Positions 12,369-12,486 of a stretch of DNA of 12,486 bases are shown here, piece by piece. The translations under genes and the position numbers were made by a program. Source of the DNA: an uncultured Methanobrevibacter sp. (lineage in GTDB: Archaea; Methanobacteriota; Methanobacteria; Methanobacteriales; Methanobacteriaceae); the NCBI GenBank assembly GCA_902782595.1, contig CACZNW010000136.1, positions 1 to 12,486 of the forward strand, written 5' to 3'. Numbering within the stretch: the first letter of the stretch is position 1; each line of letters begins with the position of its first letter. The notes beneath the pieces were generated by a model. That model was not told the origin of the DNA, searched no databases, and saw only the letters and a program-made list of their open reading frames with translations.

Positions 12369-12486
12369 TTATTTTAAAATGTATTAAAGTTATTCAAATT
12401 AAATTTAAGGCATGATGTATTGAAATTGTAAAAATTTAAAATATTATGGTTCATGAGTAATTGTTAATTTTTATTCATGTTATTTA
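12369..12486. other. AT-rich end of window without recognisable feature
   Basis: No open frame, clear repeat or convincing promoter was seen in the last 118 bases. Confidence 0.4.

Overview
The window looks like chromosome from a gut- or rumen-type methanogenic archaeon of the order Methanobacteriales, most likely Methanobrevibacter. The reasons are strong AT richness, archaeal TATA boxes, Shine-Dalgarno sequences of the GGAGGTGAT type, a DUF2121 'connectase' (a protein known only from methanogens), a DUF447 flavoprotein-like protein, a fused ADP-forming acetyl-CoA synthetase, and archaeal-type HemB and AroC. All of these assignments come from reading motifs by eye; no database search was made.

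Layout. Positions 1-258 hold the probable tail of an upstream gene and a two-way terminator. On the minus strand follow a LarE-like PP-loop sulfur transferase (259-1266) and a small SAM methyltransferase (1340-1945). A regulatory gap packed with palindromes separates these from a secreted NMT1/SsuA-like solute-binding protein on the plus strand (2151-3122). Next on the minus strand are DUF447 (3145-3768), an overlapping unknown gene (3758-4117) and acetyl-CoA synthetase (4166-6262). A 292-bp divergent region rich in inverted repeats leads to connectase and a metallo-beta-lactamase-fold protein (6555-8417, plus), which meets chorismate synthase (8418-9512, minus) with directly abutting stop codons. 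A perfectly symmetric TATA palindrome lies between aroC and a hemB / CitG-like operon (9623-11499, plus).

The last 987 bases hold no recognised gene but are far from featureless. They contain a hairpin series, a TATA box about 26 bases ahead of a closed multi-branch RNA fold, and a 54-codon open frame with a good Shine-Dalgarno. On the opposite strand, antisense to that frame, are two overlapping tiny open frames, each behind an almost perfect Shine-Dalgarno. Direct and inverted repeats surround the set. This is the best candidate for something undescribed. It resembles a type I toxin-antitoxin or regulatory small-peptide locus, but it is inferred from sequence layout only.

Functionally the named genes are mostly housekeeping: acetate/acetyl-CoA interconversion, the shikimate pathway end, tetrapyrrole synthesis (for F430, corrinoids and siroheme) and possibly methanopterin-associated functions (DUF447, CitG-like). 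LarE and the methyltransferase / binding-protein pair share a TAAC-N4-GTTA palindrome, which suggests a common regulator.
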